The notes: generated by a model from the sequence alone, not told the origin. DNA of 64,000 nucleotides from CBDUEF01 sp018063485 (GCA_037045435.1 JBAOID010000021.1:13135-77134); one strand, 5' to 3'; shown: positions 19,190 to 29,235, numbered from the stretch's first letter. A program made the numbers and translations.

Positions 19190-19739
19190 CCGGACGCACC
19201 TCAAGCACTTCGGGGATATAGTGGCGCAACAGGTTCTCGATTCCCATTTTCAGGGTCAGGGTCGAAGACGGGCATCCCGCGCAAGCGCCCTTCATACGCA
19301 GATAGACAACCCCACGGTCAAAGCCGTGAAAGGTGATGTCACCACCGTCTTGCGCCACGGCAGGCCGCACGCGCGTATCCAGCAACTCTTTGATCTGCTT
19401 GACGATGTCGCTATCCGGCCCCTCATGCGCCGCATGGCCGTTTGAGGCCGCTTCGCCGTGGATGACCGGGGCACCAGATTGGAAATGCTCCATGATCGCG
19501 CCAAGGATCGCGGGCTTGATATGCTGCCACTCCGCCGCTTCTGCCTTGGTCACGGTCACGAAATCCGAGCCGAAAAACACACCAGTCACTTGGCCGGTGG
19601 CAAAAATGCGGTTGGCCAGCGGCGATTTTGCCGCCGCTTCGACACTGGGAAAATCGGCTGTACCCAATTCCAGTACGGTCTGACCGGGCAGGAATTTCAG
19701 CGTTGCAGGGTTGGGCGTCGATTCGGTCTGGATGAACAT
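19179..19739 (-). CDS. nfuA: NifU family Fe-S scaffold/carrier protein (Nfu type)
   Basis: 186 residues. N-terminal Nfu domain begins MFIQTESTPNPATLKFLPGQ, and the C-terminal NifU-like domain carries the Fe-S cluster motif CAGC in MKGACAGCPSSTLTLKMGI near residue 155. It accepts and delivers [4Fe-4S] clusters to apo-proteins in the cytoplasm. The start at 19739 has GGAGAAAGCC directly upstream; an in-frame extension to 19868 lacks a ribosome site. It is the first gene of the nfu-tsaB-rimI unit. Confidence 0.93.
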   Translation of the reverse strand: MFIQTESTPNPATLKFLPGQTVLELGTADFPSVEAAAKSPLANRIFATGQVTGVFFGSDFVTVTKAEAAEWQHIKPAILGAIMEHFQSGAPVIHGEAASNGHAAHEGPDSDIVKQIKELLDTRVRPAVAQDGGDITFHGFDRGVVYLRMKGACAGCPSSTLTLKMGIENLLRHYIPEVLEVRPVAA

Positions 19740-19845
19740 TGGCTTTCTCCGACTATTCCAGTCGGATATGCGCCCGACGGGGGGATAAGTCAAGTTTGGA
19801 ACGATTCCAGATTGGTCAAAATCGTCGCAGTACCCGAATCTGGCC

Positions 19846-20010
19846 TCAGGCCGCGTCGTAATAGGCATACATCAGATCAAGCGCGCTCAATTCCGGGGAG
19901 GGTTTGACTGGCTGGGGCGTTGGTTCTGCCGAGTAATAGGCTTCGAACTCATCGTTGCTGCTGACGGCTATGGCTTTGAGGGCGGATTTCCGGGGGGCAA
20001 TATAGCACAT
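19846..20010 (-). CDS. Conserved small protein of unknown function
   Basis: 54 residues from an ATG at 20010 that follows GACAGGAG with 6-nt spacing, a very good ribosome site. The sequence begins MCYIAPRKSALKAIAVSSND, has an acidic middle (EFEAYYSAE) and ends ALDLMYAYYDAA. I recall similar short proteins beside nfu in other Rhodobacterales but know no function. No signal peptide or membrane segment is seen; tyrosines are unusually frequent near both ends. A longer frame up to 20085 lacks a ribosome site. Confidence 0.65.
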   Translation of the reverse strand: MCYIAPRKSALKAIAVSSNDEFEAYYSAEPTPQPVKPSPELSALDLMYAYYDAA

Positions 20011-20193
20011 GATAAACTCCTGTCTGTCCTCCCCTGTGATCAGATTAGGACAATTGCCGCAGATGCGAAAGGAGCAATGCTGCATGTGCGAAATGCGCTG
20101 AAGTCATGGCTAAATGGCAGACTTGGCGTAAATGTGCATCGGTAAGATATTGATATAAACATATAGATTTCAAGCACGCCAAGCCTGAGCGTG

Positions 20194-20649
20194 TCAGGTA
20201 ATGCTCTCCAGCCGCTCCTTGGACATATCCCCCGGAACAATCGTGATCGGGATCGGAAGGCTGCCTGACGAACGCGTCATCGCCGTGACCAATGGTCCTG
20301 GCCCGGATTTCTCGGTCCCGGCACCCAGAACCAGAACCCCGATTTGAGGATCATCACGAACCTGGGCCAAAATCTCGGCCACCGGATCGCCTTCGCGGAT
20401 CACCAATTCCGGGTTGACCCCGTTTTTATCCCGCATCCATTTTGCAAAAACCTCGAAATGCGCTTCAATCCGCTCGCGCGCCTCGGCCCGCATCAGGTCG
20501 GCCACGCCCAGCCAATGTTGATACTCCTCGGGTGGAATGATCGACACCACCTGAACCCCACCCCCGGTATGCGACGCCCGCAACGCTGCAAACCGCATCG
20601 CGTTCAAACACTCCCGGCTGTCATCCAGCACGACCAGAAACTTCCGCAT
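20194..20649 (-). CDS. Universal stress protein (UspA family)
   Basis: 151 residues. N-terminal strand KFLVVLDDSRECLNAMRFAA and the nucleotide-binding style ending VLVLGAGTEKSGPGPLVTAM followed by PIPITIVPG, typical of UspA domains (G-2x-G-9x-G(S/T) region). The start at 20649 (MRKFLVVLDD) is preferred; eight more residues upstream are possible. It probably binds ATP and acts in stress adaptation. It stands alone between the small conserved gene and the unidentified membrane protein gene. Confidence 0.88.
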   Translation of the reverse strand: MRKFLVVLDDSRECLNAMRFAALRASHTGGGVQVVSIIPPEEYQHWLGVADLMRAEARERIEAHFEVFAKWMRDKNGVNPELVIREGDPVAEILAQVRDDPQIGVLVLGAGTEKSGPGPLVTAMTRSSGSLPIPITIVPGDMSKERLESIT

Positions 20650-20706
20650 CAAGGCTCCCCCATGGCCGCGCAATCATGACCGCCGTGTCGCTCAAACGCA
20701 AGGCCT

Positions 20707-21781
20707 TCAACCCGCACGCGCCATCCGTCGCAGCGCCGCAAACGCCATGCTCTGCAATCCGTGTCCGATCAAACCCGCCAGCGAAACCATCAGCGCGATC
20801 CATCCCGTTGCCAGCCCCCAGGCCGCTTTGCTCATCCGATAGCTGGCGCGAAACAGCCGTGCCTTGCCCAGAATCTCTGCCCGGCCCACCAGTTTCGGCC
20901 CCAGCGCCTCGGCAGCAACCGCCAATCTGCGGGCATCCGCCGCATCATCCACCATCGGCAGCAAATGCAGTGCCGTCGTCGCATCCGTGGCCATCCGCAG
21001 CCGGTCCAGATCCAGCAAGGTCGCCGGTGAGTGGCGCGAACTCTTCACTTCGCACCACCGCGCGAAGCTCGTCCATCGAGCGCACGGAAGGAAGCCCCGC
21101 CCAATCAATCCCGCGCCGAGCCGCCGTCATTGCCATTTCAACCAGCCGAGGCGAAAGCCGCCCCATCTTGCGCGCCAGCTTCGCAAGCCCAGCCCCGGCC
21201 TTGAGCACACCAGACGATCCGCCAGAAACCACCACGGCCAGCGTTGCCCCCAGCCCAACCGTCGAGAGCGCAAGGTCAATCTGATCCACCTCACCCCCGC
21301 TGGCATAGGCCACCCCCGCCCGCGCAATTCCCGCAATATCTCCGATTGGGGTCAGCGCCACAGGGGCCTGACACACCATAACCTGTTCAAGCGAACACAG
21401 CGCCGGATCATAGGCGCATTGCGCACAAGAGGTGATTTGCGAATAATAGCCGTGATCATCCTCGCGCGCGATCTCGATTGCAGCGCTGAGCGAAGGCGGC
21501 AACCCGATCTTGCGCTCGGCCGCAAGATCGATCAACGCGTCCAATGCCAGCCAATTGCGCGGATCTTCTGCAAGACGATTGGCGACATGAGCCTGCAACA
21601 GCTCTGGCGTTGCTGCCGCCGCCAGCATTGCCTCGCTGGCGGCAACAAACTCGTCAATGGTCGCATCCCGCAGCGCGGCCAACTCGGGCTGGCTGGCGAT
21701 ACGCGCCACATTCAACCCGGTGACTGCCAGCGATGCGGCAAAAGCCGCAAACAGCAAAAGCCGGGCAAAACGCCGGAGCAT
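20707..21781 (-). CDS. Conserved membrane-associated protein of unknown function, one frame break
   Basis: About 357 residues after correction. It has an N-terminal membrane segment (RLLLFAAFAASLAVTGLNV) and then a helical region with a cysteine cluster, SCAQCAYDPALCSLEQVMVC near residues 115-135. Next come a hydrophobic, glycine-rich part (STVGLGATLAVVVSGGSSGV) and a C-terminal membrane segment (WGLATGWIALMVSLAGLIGH). The frame breaks at about 21017, where CTTGCTG should be CTGCTG; removing one T joins GDL to LDLDRLRMATDATTALHLLP. It ends against trpS (shares base 21781). I do not recognise a domain. The four-cysteine cluster could form disulfides in the periplasm or bind metal. Confidence 0.7.
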
Positions 21782-22824
21782 CAGACCGGGCGCGAGCGGA
21801 TCATGCCGACGATATCATAAACCTTGTCGAGAATCGGGCGGGCAATTTTGTCGGCTCGCGCGGCACCGTCACCCAGAATCCGGTCGATCTCGGTTGGGTC
21901 TGTCATCAGTCGCGTCATCTCGGTCGTGATCGGTGAAAGCGTCGCCACCGCCAGATCGGCCAAGGCCGGTTTGAAGGTGCCAAACTGCGCACCGGCAAAA
22001 TCCTTGATCACCTGTTCGGGCGAGTGTCCGGCCAAGGCCGCATAGATATTCACCAGATTGCGCGCCTCGGGCCGGTCTTTCAGGCCTTCAAGGCTGTCTG
22101 GCAACGGCTCGGTGTCGGTCTTGGCCTTACGGATCTTGGCGGCGATTGTGTCGGCATCATCGGTCAGATTGATGCGTGATTGATCCGACGGATCGGATTT
22201 CGACATCTTTTTGGTGCCATCGCGCAGGCTCATCACCCGGGTGGCGGCACCTTCGATGACGGGCTCGACAATCGGGAAGAACTCCACCTTGAAGTCATGG
22301 TTGAACTTCATCGCGATGTCGCGGGTCAGCTCAAGATGCTGTTTCTGGTCTTCGCCAACGGGCACATGGGTGGCGTGATAGGCCATGATATCGGCGGCCA
22401 TCAGTGCAGGATAGGCGTAAAGCCCTAGGCTCGCAGCCTCGGCATTCTTGCCCGCCTTGTCCTTGAACTGGGTCATCCGGTTCATCCAGCCCAACCTGGC
22501 GACACAGTTGAAAATCCAAGCCAGTTCGGCATGGGCTGTCACCTGGCTTTGGTTGAACAGGATCGAGCGTTTCGGATCAATCCCCGCCGCAATGAACGCC
22601 GCCGCCCCCTCACGCGTTTGCTGGCGCAGCTTTTCGGGGTCTTGCCAGACGGTGATCGCGTGCATGTCGACCATGCAAAAAATCGTCTCAATCCCCTCAT
22701 CCTGCTTTTCGACAAAGCGTTTGAGTGCGCCAAGGTAATTGCCAAGGGTCAGACCGCCCGAGGGCTGAATCCCCGAGAAAATGCGGGTTGGGAAGGTCTG
22801 AGGCGTTTGGACCGGCTCGGACAT
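21781..22824 (-). CDS. trpS: Tryptophanyl-tRNA synthetase
   Basis: 347 residues. Class I signatures are present: HIGH-like TRIFSGIQPSGGLTLGNYLG near residue 15 (TLGN), and KMSKS in DGTKKMSKSDPSDQSR near residue 200. It charges tRNA-Trp in the cytoplasm. The start at 22824 (MSEPVQTPQTFP) is preferred over ATG at 22836. Divergent from the rhomboid gene at 22906, leaving about 80 nt for both promoters. Length and composition are normal. Confidence 0.96.
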   Translation of the reverse strand: MSEPVQTPQTFPTRIFSGIQPSGGLTLGNYLGALKRFVEKQDEGIETIFCMVDMHAITVWQDPEKLRQQTREGAAAFIAAGIDPKRSILFNQSQVTAHAELAWIFNCVARLGWMNRMTQFKDKAGKNAEAASLGLYAYPALMAADIMAYHATHVPVGEDQKQHLELTRDIAMKFNHDFKVEFFPIVEPVIEGAATRVMSLRDGTKKMSKSDPSDQSRINLTDDADTIAAKIRKAKTDTEPLPDSLEGLKDRPEARNLVNIYAALAGHSPEQVIKDFAGAQFGTFKPALADLAVATLSPITTEMTRLMTDPTEIDRILGDGAARADKIARPILDKVYDIVGMIRSRPV

Positions 22825-22905
22825 GGGTAACTCCATCTGGAAAAAGCTGCGCTTGTGGCTTATCGCTGGCGGGCAGGGGCGTCAATCGACGCACAGGAGA
22901 TTGCG

Positions 22906-23592
22906 ATGAACCAGGATCATAATGCGCCACCGTTGAACCCTTTGCCGCCGATTGTCTGGCTGCTGGCCTTGCCGATGGTGGCGATAGAGCTTGTCGTCAG
23001 CCTGGGGGCAAATGGGGTTGTTGGGGGTGCCAATGCTGTCGGTTGGCGGCTTGAAATGCTGCAAAAATACGCCTTTGCGCCGGATTATGCGCGACAATTA
23101 TGGGAAACCAGCCAGTTTCCGCTGGAGGCGCTAATGCGCTTTGTCAGCTATCCCTTTGTCCATGGCAGCATGACGCATGCGTTGTTTGCGGTGGTGATCT
23201 TGCTGGCTATGGGCAAATTTGTGGGTGAGATCTTCCGCTGGTGGGCCTTGCTGGTGGTGTTTGTTGGATCGTCGATTGCCGGAGGCGCGGCCTATATGGC
23301 GGTGCCAGAGATCCATGCTCCTCTGTTTGGGGCCTATCCGCCAGTCTATGGGCTGATCGGGGCCTTCACCTTTCTGCTTTGGGTACGGCTTGCCGGAACC
23401 GGGGTGAACCAGTTCCGTGCATTCACCATGATCGGGTTCTTGCTGGCATTTCAGTTGGTTTTCGGCGTGTTATTCGGTGGTGGTTGGGATTGGGTGGCCG
23501 ATATTGCCGGCTTTGCGGCAGGGTTTTTCCTGTCTTTCGTGGTCAGTCCCGGCGGGTTTGGGCGGGTGGCTGATCGTCTGCGTCAGCGTTGA
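22906..23592 (+). CDS. Rhomboid-like membrane protein lacking catalytic residues
   Basis: 228 residues with about six membrane segments. Rhomboid landmarks are present (HGSMTHALFAVVILLAMGKF near 86-105; GAYPPVYGLIGAFTFLLWVR near 142-161; WVADIAGFAAGFFLSF near 196-211). Aligned by eye to GlpG, the catalytic Ser of GxSG is Tyr144, the catalytic His of AHIAG is Asp199, and the helper Asn after His91 is Ala95. It should therefore be a pseudoprotease that may bind rather than cut membrane proteins. The start at 22906 has AGGAG upstream; an earlier start at 22855 would overlap the trpS promoter region. Its end overlaps murJ by 10 nt on the opposite strand. Confidence 0.85.
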   Translation: MNQDHNAPPLNPLPPIVWLLALPMVAIELVVSLGANGVVGGANAVGWRLEMLQKYAFAPDYARQLWETSQFPLEALMRFVSYPFVHGSMTHALFAVVILLAMGKFVGEIFRWWALLVVFVGSSIAGGAAYMAVPEIHAPLFGAYPPVYGLIGAFTFLLWVRLAGTGVNQFRAFTMIGFLLAFQLVFGVLFGGGWDWVADIAGFAAGFFLSFVVSPGGFGRVADRLRQR

Positions 23593-25124
23593 CGGCGCAG
23601 GGAGCGGAAATCTGACAGCCGGAACGCACCCAGCAGAGTGCCGGCGATGCCATAGGTGGCCATGCCGGTGGCGATCAGGATGGCGAGCGCGGCATAGCGC
23701 AGGCCATGGGTTGCAAGCCACGGATCAAGAAGGATATTCCCGGCATAAAGCGCCGCCGCCATAAGCGCAGAAGCCGCCAGGATACGGGGCAAACGGTGTA
23801 GAAAGCGCGCATCGAACCGCGCCTCATCGCCCATTTTGCGCGAACCAAGCCACAATTGCGCGACCATGATCCAGCCGGAAAGCGTGGTGGCCCAGGCGGC
23901 GGCGGAAAAGCCGATATAACCGACCAGACCAACGGCCAGAACCACGTTCACCACCATCGAAATCAGCGCATAGCGAAAGGGGCTGCGGCTGTCTTCGCGG
24001 GCGTAAAACAGCGGTTGCAGGACTTTGTGCAGCACGAAAGCAGGCAGCCCAGCACCGTAGATCGCCAGTGCCAGCGCCACGGAATAGGTATCCTCTGCAC
24101 CAAATTTTCCGCGCTGGTAAAGAACTTGCGTGAGCGCGGTGGCAATCACGATCAGGGCTACGGCGGCGGGGATGGTCATGGCGAGGGCAAATTCGGTGCC
24201 ACGGTTGAAACTGGCGCGGCCACCTTCTGCGTCGCCCGCGCGCAGGCGGCGGGAAAGGTCGGGCAGCAGCACGGTGCCAATGGCGATGCCGACCACGCCC
24301 AGCGGCAGTTGATAGAGGCGGTCGGCGTAGACCAGCCAGGAAATTGCGCCCTCGGTGGCACTGGCAACCTGGCGGCCGACAAGAAGGTTGATCTGCACGA
24401 CGCCCCCGGCCAGCACGGCAGGGGCGGCGATAAGGGCCAAGCGCTTGAGATCCGGCGTCACTTTCGGTAAGCGCAGCGGGATGCGAAAGCCCAGGCGGCG
24501 GGCCGAGTAATAGGTGAAGGCAAGTTGGGCCACGCCGGTCACTGGAACCGTCCACGCCAAGGTAAGGCCCATGTTCCAGCCGAACCAGACAGCGAGCCAC
24601 ATGGCGGCAATGAAGATCAGGTTCATCAGGACGGGCACGAAACCCGCTTCGGTGAAGTGGCCATAGGCGTTCAGCACGCCCGAGAGCAGGGCGACAAGGC
24701 TGATAAAGAAGATGTAATTGAAGCCGATCTGGCCATAAAGCACAGCCAAATCAAAGCGTTGATCGCCGACAAAGCCCGAGGCCATCGCAAAGACCAAGAA
24801 GGGCATGGCCAGGGTGCCGATGATCGAAAACACCAGCAAAATCGCGGCCAAGCCGTTGAAGGCGTCTTGGGCGAAGGTCTCGGCATCCTCGCCCGCCTCA
24901 AGTTTTTTCGAGAACATCGGCACGAAGGCCATGTTGAACGCACCCTCTGCGAAGAAGCGGCGGAACATGTTTGGCAATGAAAACGCGACGTTAAAGGCAT
25001 CGGCCACCGGACCTGCCCCCAGATAGGCCGCCATCATCATATCGCGCGCAAACCCCGCCCCGCGTGACAACAGCGTCCAGCCACCAACGGTAAGGATAGA
25101 GCGCATCAGGCTGATCGGTTTCAT
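23583..25124 (-). CDS. murJ: Lipid II flippase MurJ
   Basis: 513 residues, about 14 membrane segments, MVF/MviN family. N-terminal text LMRSILTVGGWTLLSRGAGF, DMMMAAYLGAGPVADAFNVA and FFAEGAFNMAFVPMFSKKLE is highly typical of MurJ. It flips lipid II across the inner membrane for peptidoglycan synthesis. Located directly downstream of glnD on the same strand with a 92-nt gap; the glnD-murJ-trpS order supports the Rhodobacterales assignment. No frame break. Confidence 0.95.
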   Translation of the reverse strand: MKPISLMRSILTVGGWTLLSRGAGFARDMMMAAYLGAGPVADAFNVAFSLPNMFRRFFAEGAFNMAFVPMFSKKLEAGEDAETFAQDAFNGLAAILLVFSIIGTLAMPFLVFAMASGFVGDQRFDLAVLYGQIGFNYIFFISLVALLSGVLNAYGHFTEAGFVPVLMNLIFIAAMWLAVWFGWNMGLTLAWTVPVTGVAQLAFTYYSARRLGFRIPLRLPKVTPDLKRLALIAAPAVLAGGVVQINLLVGRQVASATEGAISWLVYADRLYQLPLGVVGIAIGTVLLPDLSRRLRAGDAEGGRASFNRGTEFALAMTIPAAVALIVIATALTQVLYQRGKFGAEDTYSVALALAIYGAGLPAFVLHKVLQPLFYAREDSRSPFRYALISMVVNVVLAVGLVGYIGFSAAAWATTLSGWIMVAQLWLGSRKMGDEARFDARFLHRLPRILAASALMAAALYAGNILLDPWLATHGLRYAALAILIATGMATYGIAGTLLGAFRLSDFRSLRRQR

Positions 25125-25216
25125 TCGCGTCCAACGTGGGTTTGGGTAAGCTTTGCCAATGCTCTGCCTAGGGCAAACGGCCTTTGGGGGGAAGAGGGCC
25201 CTAAAGCTTCGCCCGC

Positions 25217-27971
25217 TCAGCCCCTTCGGTGATTGCCTGCGCGCAGTTTCTTTTCCAGCGCCTCTTGCTTGGCCTTGGTGTGCAGTTTCAGCCCGAACAT
25301 GTCTTTGACATAAAAGCTGTCGACCACCTGCGCGCCGTAGGTGGCGATCACGGCGGAGGCGATATAGATGTTGTTGGCGGCGAGGGTGCGGGTCAGGTCA
25401 TACAGAAGGCCGGGGCGGTCGCGGGTGTCGACCTCGATGATGGTGCAGATTTCCGAGCCTTCGTTGTCGATGGTGATATGGGTCGGAAAGCGGAATTCGC
25501 GCTCGCGTTTTTTTACCTTGTCGCGGTCCTGCAAGGGCTTCGCGGGGCAGAACCTCGCCGCGCAGGGTTTTGTCGATCATGGCGCGCAGGCGAGAGAGTT
25601 TTTCGATCTCATAGGGGTGGCCCTCGGCGTCTTGAATCCAGAACACCGGAGTCGCGTAGCCATCCTTTGAGGTATAGGTGCGGGCATCGACAACATTGGC
25701 CCCGACCAGTGCCAAGGCCCCGGCAAGGCGCGAGAAAATGCCCGGATGATCGGCCAGCGCGAAACAGGCGCGGGTGGCGTCGCGGGCGGGTTCGGGGTGC
25801 AGATCAATGCGGATTTCATCTTCACCAAGTCCGTGGAGCAGGCGGGCGAAGACCTCTTGGGTATCGGTGGAGAGACCCTGCCAATAGGGGGCGTAGTGGC
25901 GGGAAAGCTCGTGACGCAGGGCCTTGGGCTCCCAATCGGCAAGGCGGGCTTTCAGCGCGGCCTTGGCCTGATCCTGATGCTTTTCGCCCGAGAAATTCTC
26001 AAGCCCGCCTTCCAGCGCCTCGGTTGTCTGGCTGTGCAACTGGCGCAGCAGCATGGCTTTCCAGTTGTTCCAGGTATTGGGGCCGACGCCGCGAATGTCG
26101 CAAACGGTCAGGATGGTAAGCAGATCAAGCCGCTTTTTGGTTTTCACTGCCTTGGCGAAATCGCGCACGGTGCGCGGATCACCCAGATCGCGCTTTTGCG
26201 CCACATCCGACATCAACAGGTGATAGCGCACCAGCCATTCGACGGTTTCACATTCGTCAGGTGTCAGGCGAAGGCGCGGCGCGATGCGGCGGGCGATTTG
26301 CGCGCCGATGATGGAATGATCTTCGGGGCGGCCCTTGCCGATGTCATGCAGCAAGAGCGCCACATACATCACCTTGCGGTTGATCCCGGCCTTGAGGATG
26401 GAGGAGGACAGCGGCAGATCCTCGATCAACTCACCGCGCTCGATCTGCGCCAGAACCGAGATGGTCTGGATGATGTGTTCGTCCACCGTATAGTGGTGGT
26501 AGACGTTGAATTGCATCATCGCGACGATGTTTTCAAACTCGGGGATAAAGGCGCCCAGGACGTCAAGTTCATTCATCCGGCGCAGGGCGCGTTCCGGGTT
26601 GCCGTGCTTGAGCATGAGATCAAGGAAGATGCGCACGGCTTCGGGGTTTTCGCGGACGGAATCGTCAATCAGATGCAGGTTGGCGGCGACAAGGCGCATG
26701 ACATTGGGGTGCAGAAGGTAGCGCGAGCGCAGGCCCTCCTCGAACACGCGCAAAAGGTTCAGGGGATCGGAGAGGAATTTCACCGGGTCTTCAACGTCGA
26801 TACGACCTTGCACCAGTTTGAAGCCGGGCTTGACCTTTTTACGCTTGAACAGGCCCAGAAGCCGGGCTGCGGGCTTGGCGTGACGGGCCTCAAGTTGGGT
26901 GAGGAACACGCGGGTCAACTCGCCCACACGGGTGGCGTGGCGGAAATATTCCTGCATGAAATGCTCGACCGCCCGCCTGCCGCCCATGTCACGGTAGCCC
27001 ATGCGGGCGGCAACCTCGACCTGCATATCAAAGGTAAGCTGATCCATCGCCCGCCCAGCCAGATAGTGCAGATGACAGCGCGCGGCCCAGAGAAAATCTT
27101 CGGCGCGGCGGAAGGCGATATATTCATCGGCCTCGAGCAGACCTGCGGCGACAAGGCCCGAGGCCGAGGGCACCCGGTGCAGGTATTTGCCGATCCAATA
27201 CAGGGTTTGCAGATCGCGCAAACCACCCTTGGCCTCTTTGACATTGGGTTCCAGCACATAGCGCTGGCCGCCCTGGCGTTTGTGACGCAGGGCACGTTCG
27301 GCGAGTTTGGCCTCGATGAATTCGGGGCCGGTGTTGTGGAAAAGCTCGGTCCAGAGGCGGTTGCCAAGCTCGGTGGCAAGGGGCGCGTGGCCGGTGATGA
27401 AGCGGTGCTCGACAAGGGCGGTGCGGATGGTGAAATCCTCACGCCCCAGACGGATGCAGTCTTTGATGGTGCGGGTAGCGTGGCCAACCTTCAGCTTCAG
27501 ATCCCACAGCATGTAAAGCATGGATTCGATGACGCTTTCGGTCCAGGCCGTGGTTTTGTACGGCGTAAGGAACAAGAGGTCGACATCGGAAAACGGGGCC
27601 ATTTCGGCGCGGCCATAGCCACCGACGGCCAGCACGGCGATATGTTCCGAAGTGGTGGGATTGGGGCGCGGGTGCAGGTGGGTGGTGGCGACTGTAAGGG
27701 CGGTGGTGACCAGCACATCTGTCAGATAGGAATTGGCGCGGATGAGGGCGCGCGCCTCATGCGGATGGGCGGTGAAGCTGACGGCAAGCGCCTGAGTGGC
27801 GCGGGCGCGGGCCTCGGTCATGTGGCGCACCGAGATGGCGCGGGCGGCGCGGGGATCAGGCGTGTCCGTGATTTCGGCGGCGATGGCCGCAAGCAGTGAG
27901 GGCGCGTCGATGATCTCTGATGCCGGAAGCAACAGGGTTGGTTCCGGCACCAAAGGCATGGTTGTGGTCAT
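25217..27971 (-). CDS. glnD: Bifunctional uridylyltransferase/uridylyl-removing enzyme GlnD, one frame break
   Basis: Nitrogen-sensing enzyme that (de)uridylylates PII, about 917 residues after correction. Nucleotidyltransferase motif GGYGRAEMAPFSDVDLLFL (G-G-x9-D-x-D) near residue 115; HD domain VALLLHDIGKGRPEDHS near 530; two C-terminal ACT domains, the first near RACFALADHPGIFSRLAGAL and the second with EVDTRDRPGLLYDLTRTL. The second ACT domain is in another frame. Removing one T at about 25533 (CCTTGCAGG to CCTGCAGG) joins LPREAL to QDRDKVKKREREFRF. GlnD is normally indispensable for nitrogen control, and the residues on both sides are fully conserved, so the break is probably a sequence error. 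It ends upstream of murJ. Confidence 0.93.
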
Positions 27972-27977
27972 CGCAGA

Positions 27978-29147
27978 TTAGTAACCCGCCCCGCCAAAGC
28001 TGCGCGGCGCGCCGTCGATGATGACCATCTGGTTGTTGCGGATCTGTGCTATGGCAAGGCCACGGTCATTGGTGCCATCGACATTCAGACGGAAAATGCC
28101 GTTGACGCCAACAAAGCCCGCGCCCTGGGTCAGATCGGCTTTGGTGATCGCCCCGGTGCTTGAGCGCTTGGCCAGCGCGCCGATGGCCGCGATACCATCA
28201 TAGGCAAGGCCGGAAATCGGATGCGGGGCCTCGCCAAAGGCAGCCTGATAGCGCGATTGATATTGAGCGAACATTGACGGATCGGGCAGAGCGAACCAGC
28301 CGCCCTGCACGCCCGGCAACGCCAGAGTGGCGGCCGGAATGTCCCAACGAGTGAGGCCAATGAATTGGGCGGCAGCCGAGGACAGGCCGTTGTCCACCAA
28401 AAGCTGGCTGACCAAAGGCAGCGCGCCGGCCGTGTCGGCGGTCAGGAACACCGCGCTTGCCCCGGTGGACCGCGCCCGCGCGGCAATGGCCGGGGCGGCC
28501 CGAGTCACGCCGTTTTGCGAGAATTCATAGCTTTCGACCGCCACAACCGTGCCTCCGGCGGCGGCCACGCCCCGCTCGATCGCTAACCGGCCCAGATTGC
28601 CGGCGGTGTTGCGGTCATGCACGATCATGACCTTGCCCTTGCCGTTGCGCACGGCATAGCTGGCCAGCCGACGGGCGGAGTTCAAGAAGGTTGGGCCAAG
28701 CACGAAAACATTGTTGCCGGCAATATCGGTGTTATTTGAGAATGACAGCACGTTCACGCCCTGCGAGGCCACGGCCACGCCAGCCGCATTGGCCTCTTGG
28801 GCAAAAACCGGACCCAAAATGATTTGCGCCCCCTCGGCCACAGCTTTTTGCGCCATCGCCTGCGCTTGTCCGGGCTGGCCGGCGGTGTTGTAAACCCGCA
28901 GGTCGATTTTCGTGCTGCCAAGATCGGCAATCGCCAGCCGCGCGGCATTTTGCAAGGATCGCGCCAGCAATTCATCAGAGGCCTGACCCGAGCCACCCGG
29001 AACCAGCAGCGCCACTTTGACCGAGCCGCCGCCACCCCCGCCGGTGACCGGGCCAGCCGATGGAACGCAGGCCGCCATCAGAAGCGTCGCGGTAACGGAA
29101 ACAAACAGAGCCAGCGACTTGCGGGCCCGGTGCAAAACGGACAACAT
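27978..29147 (-). CDS. Penicillin-binding protein activator / LivJ-like lipoprotein (LpoA type)
   Basis: 389 residues. Signal with lipobox LFVSVTATLLMAACVPSAG: Cys27 would be lipidated. The rest is a periplasmic-binding-protein fold of the LpoA/leucine-binding type (KVALLVPGGSGQASDELLAR, AEGAQIILGPVFAQEANAAG, NVFVLGPTFLNSARRLASYA). In enterics LpoA activates PBP1a from the outer membrane; in alphaproteobacteria the same family is annotated as a PBP activator without direct proof. The start at 29147 has AGGAAG upstream; a longer frame to 29237 would overlap the divergent rsmI. Divergent from rsmI, as is common for the LpoA-RsmI-YraN neighbourhood, which strengthens the call. Confidence 0.85.
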   Translation of the reverse strand: MLSVLHRARKSLALFVSVTATLLMAACVPSAGPVTGGGGGGSVKVALLVPGGSGQASDELLARSLQNAARLAIADLGSTKIDLRVYNTAGQPGQAQAMAQKAVAEGAQIILGPVFAQEANAAGVAVASQGVNVLSFSNNTDIAGNNVFVLGPTFLNSARRLASYAVRNGKGKVMIVHDRNTAGNLGRLAIERGVAAAGGTVVAVESYEFSQNGVTRAAPAIAARARSTGASAVFLTADTAGALPLVSQLLVDNGLSSAAAQFIGLTRWDIPAATLALPGVQGGWFALPDPSMFAQYQSRYQAAFGEAPHPISGLAYDGIAAIGALAKRSSTGAITKADLTQGAGFVGVNGIFRLNVDGTNDRGLAIAQIRNNQMVIIDGAPRSFGGAGY

Positions 29148-29235
29148 GCGAACTTCCTCACTCTCAGGGGCAGCGGATGGCTGCAAACCTAAGCGGTCAC
29201 GGATCAAAAGTAAACTTGCCAAGGAGGCAAAGAAC

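Noticed and set aside
25746..27899. Long open frame (717 codons) on the plus strand opposite glnD
   Set aside because: It is antisense to conserved GlnD motifs, rich in His, Asp and Gly as expected from high-GC antisense frames, and has no recognisable domain.
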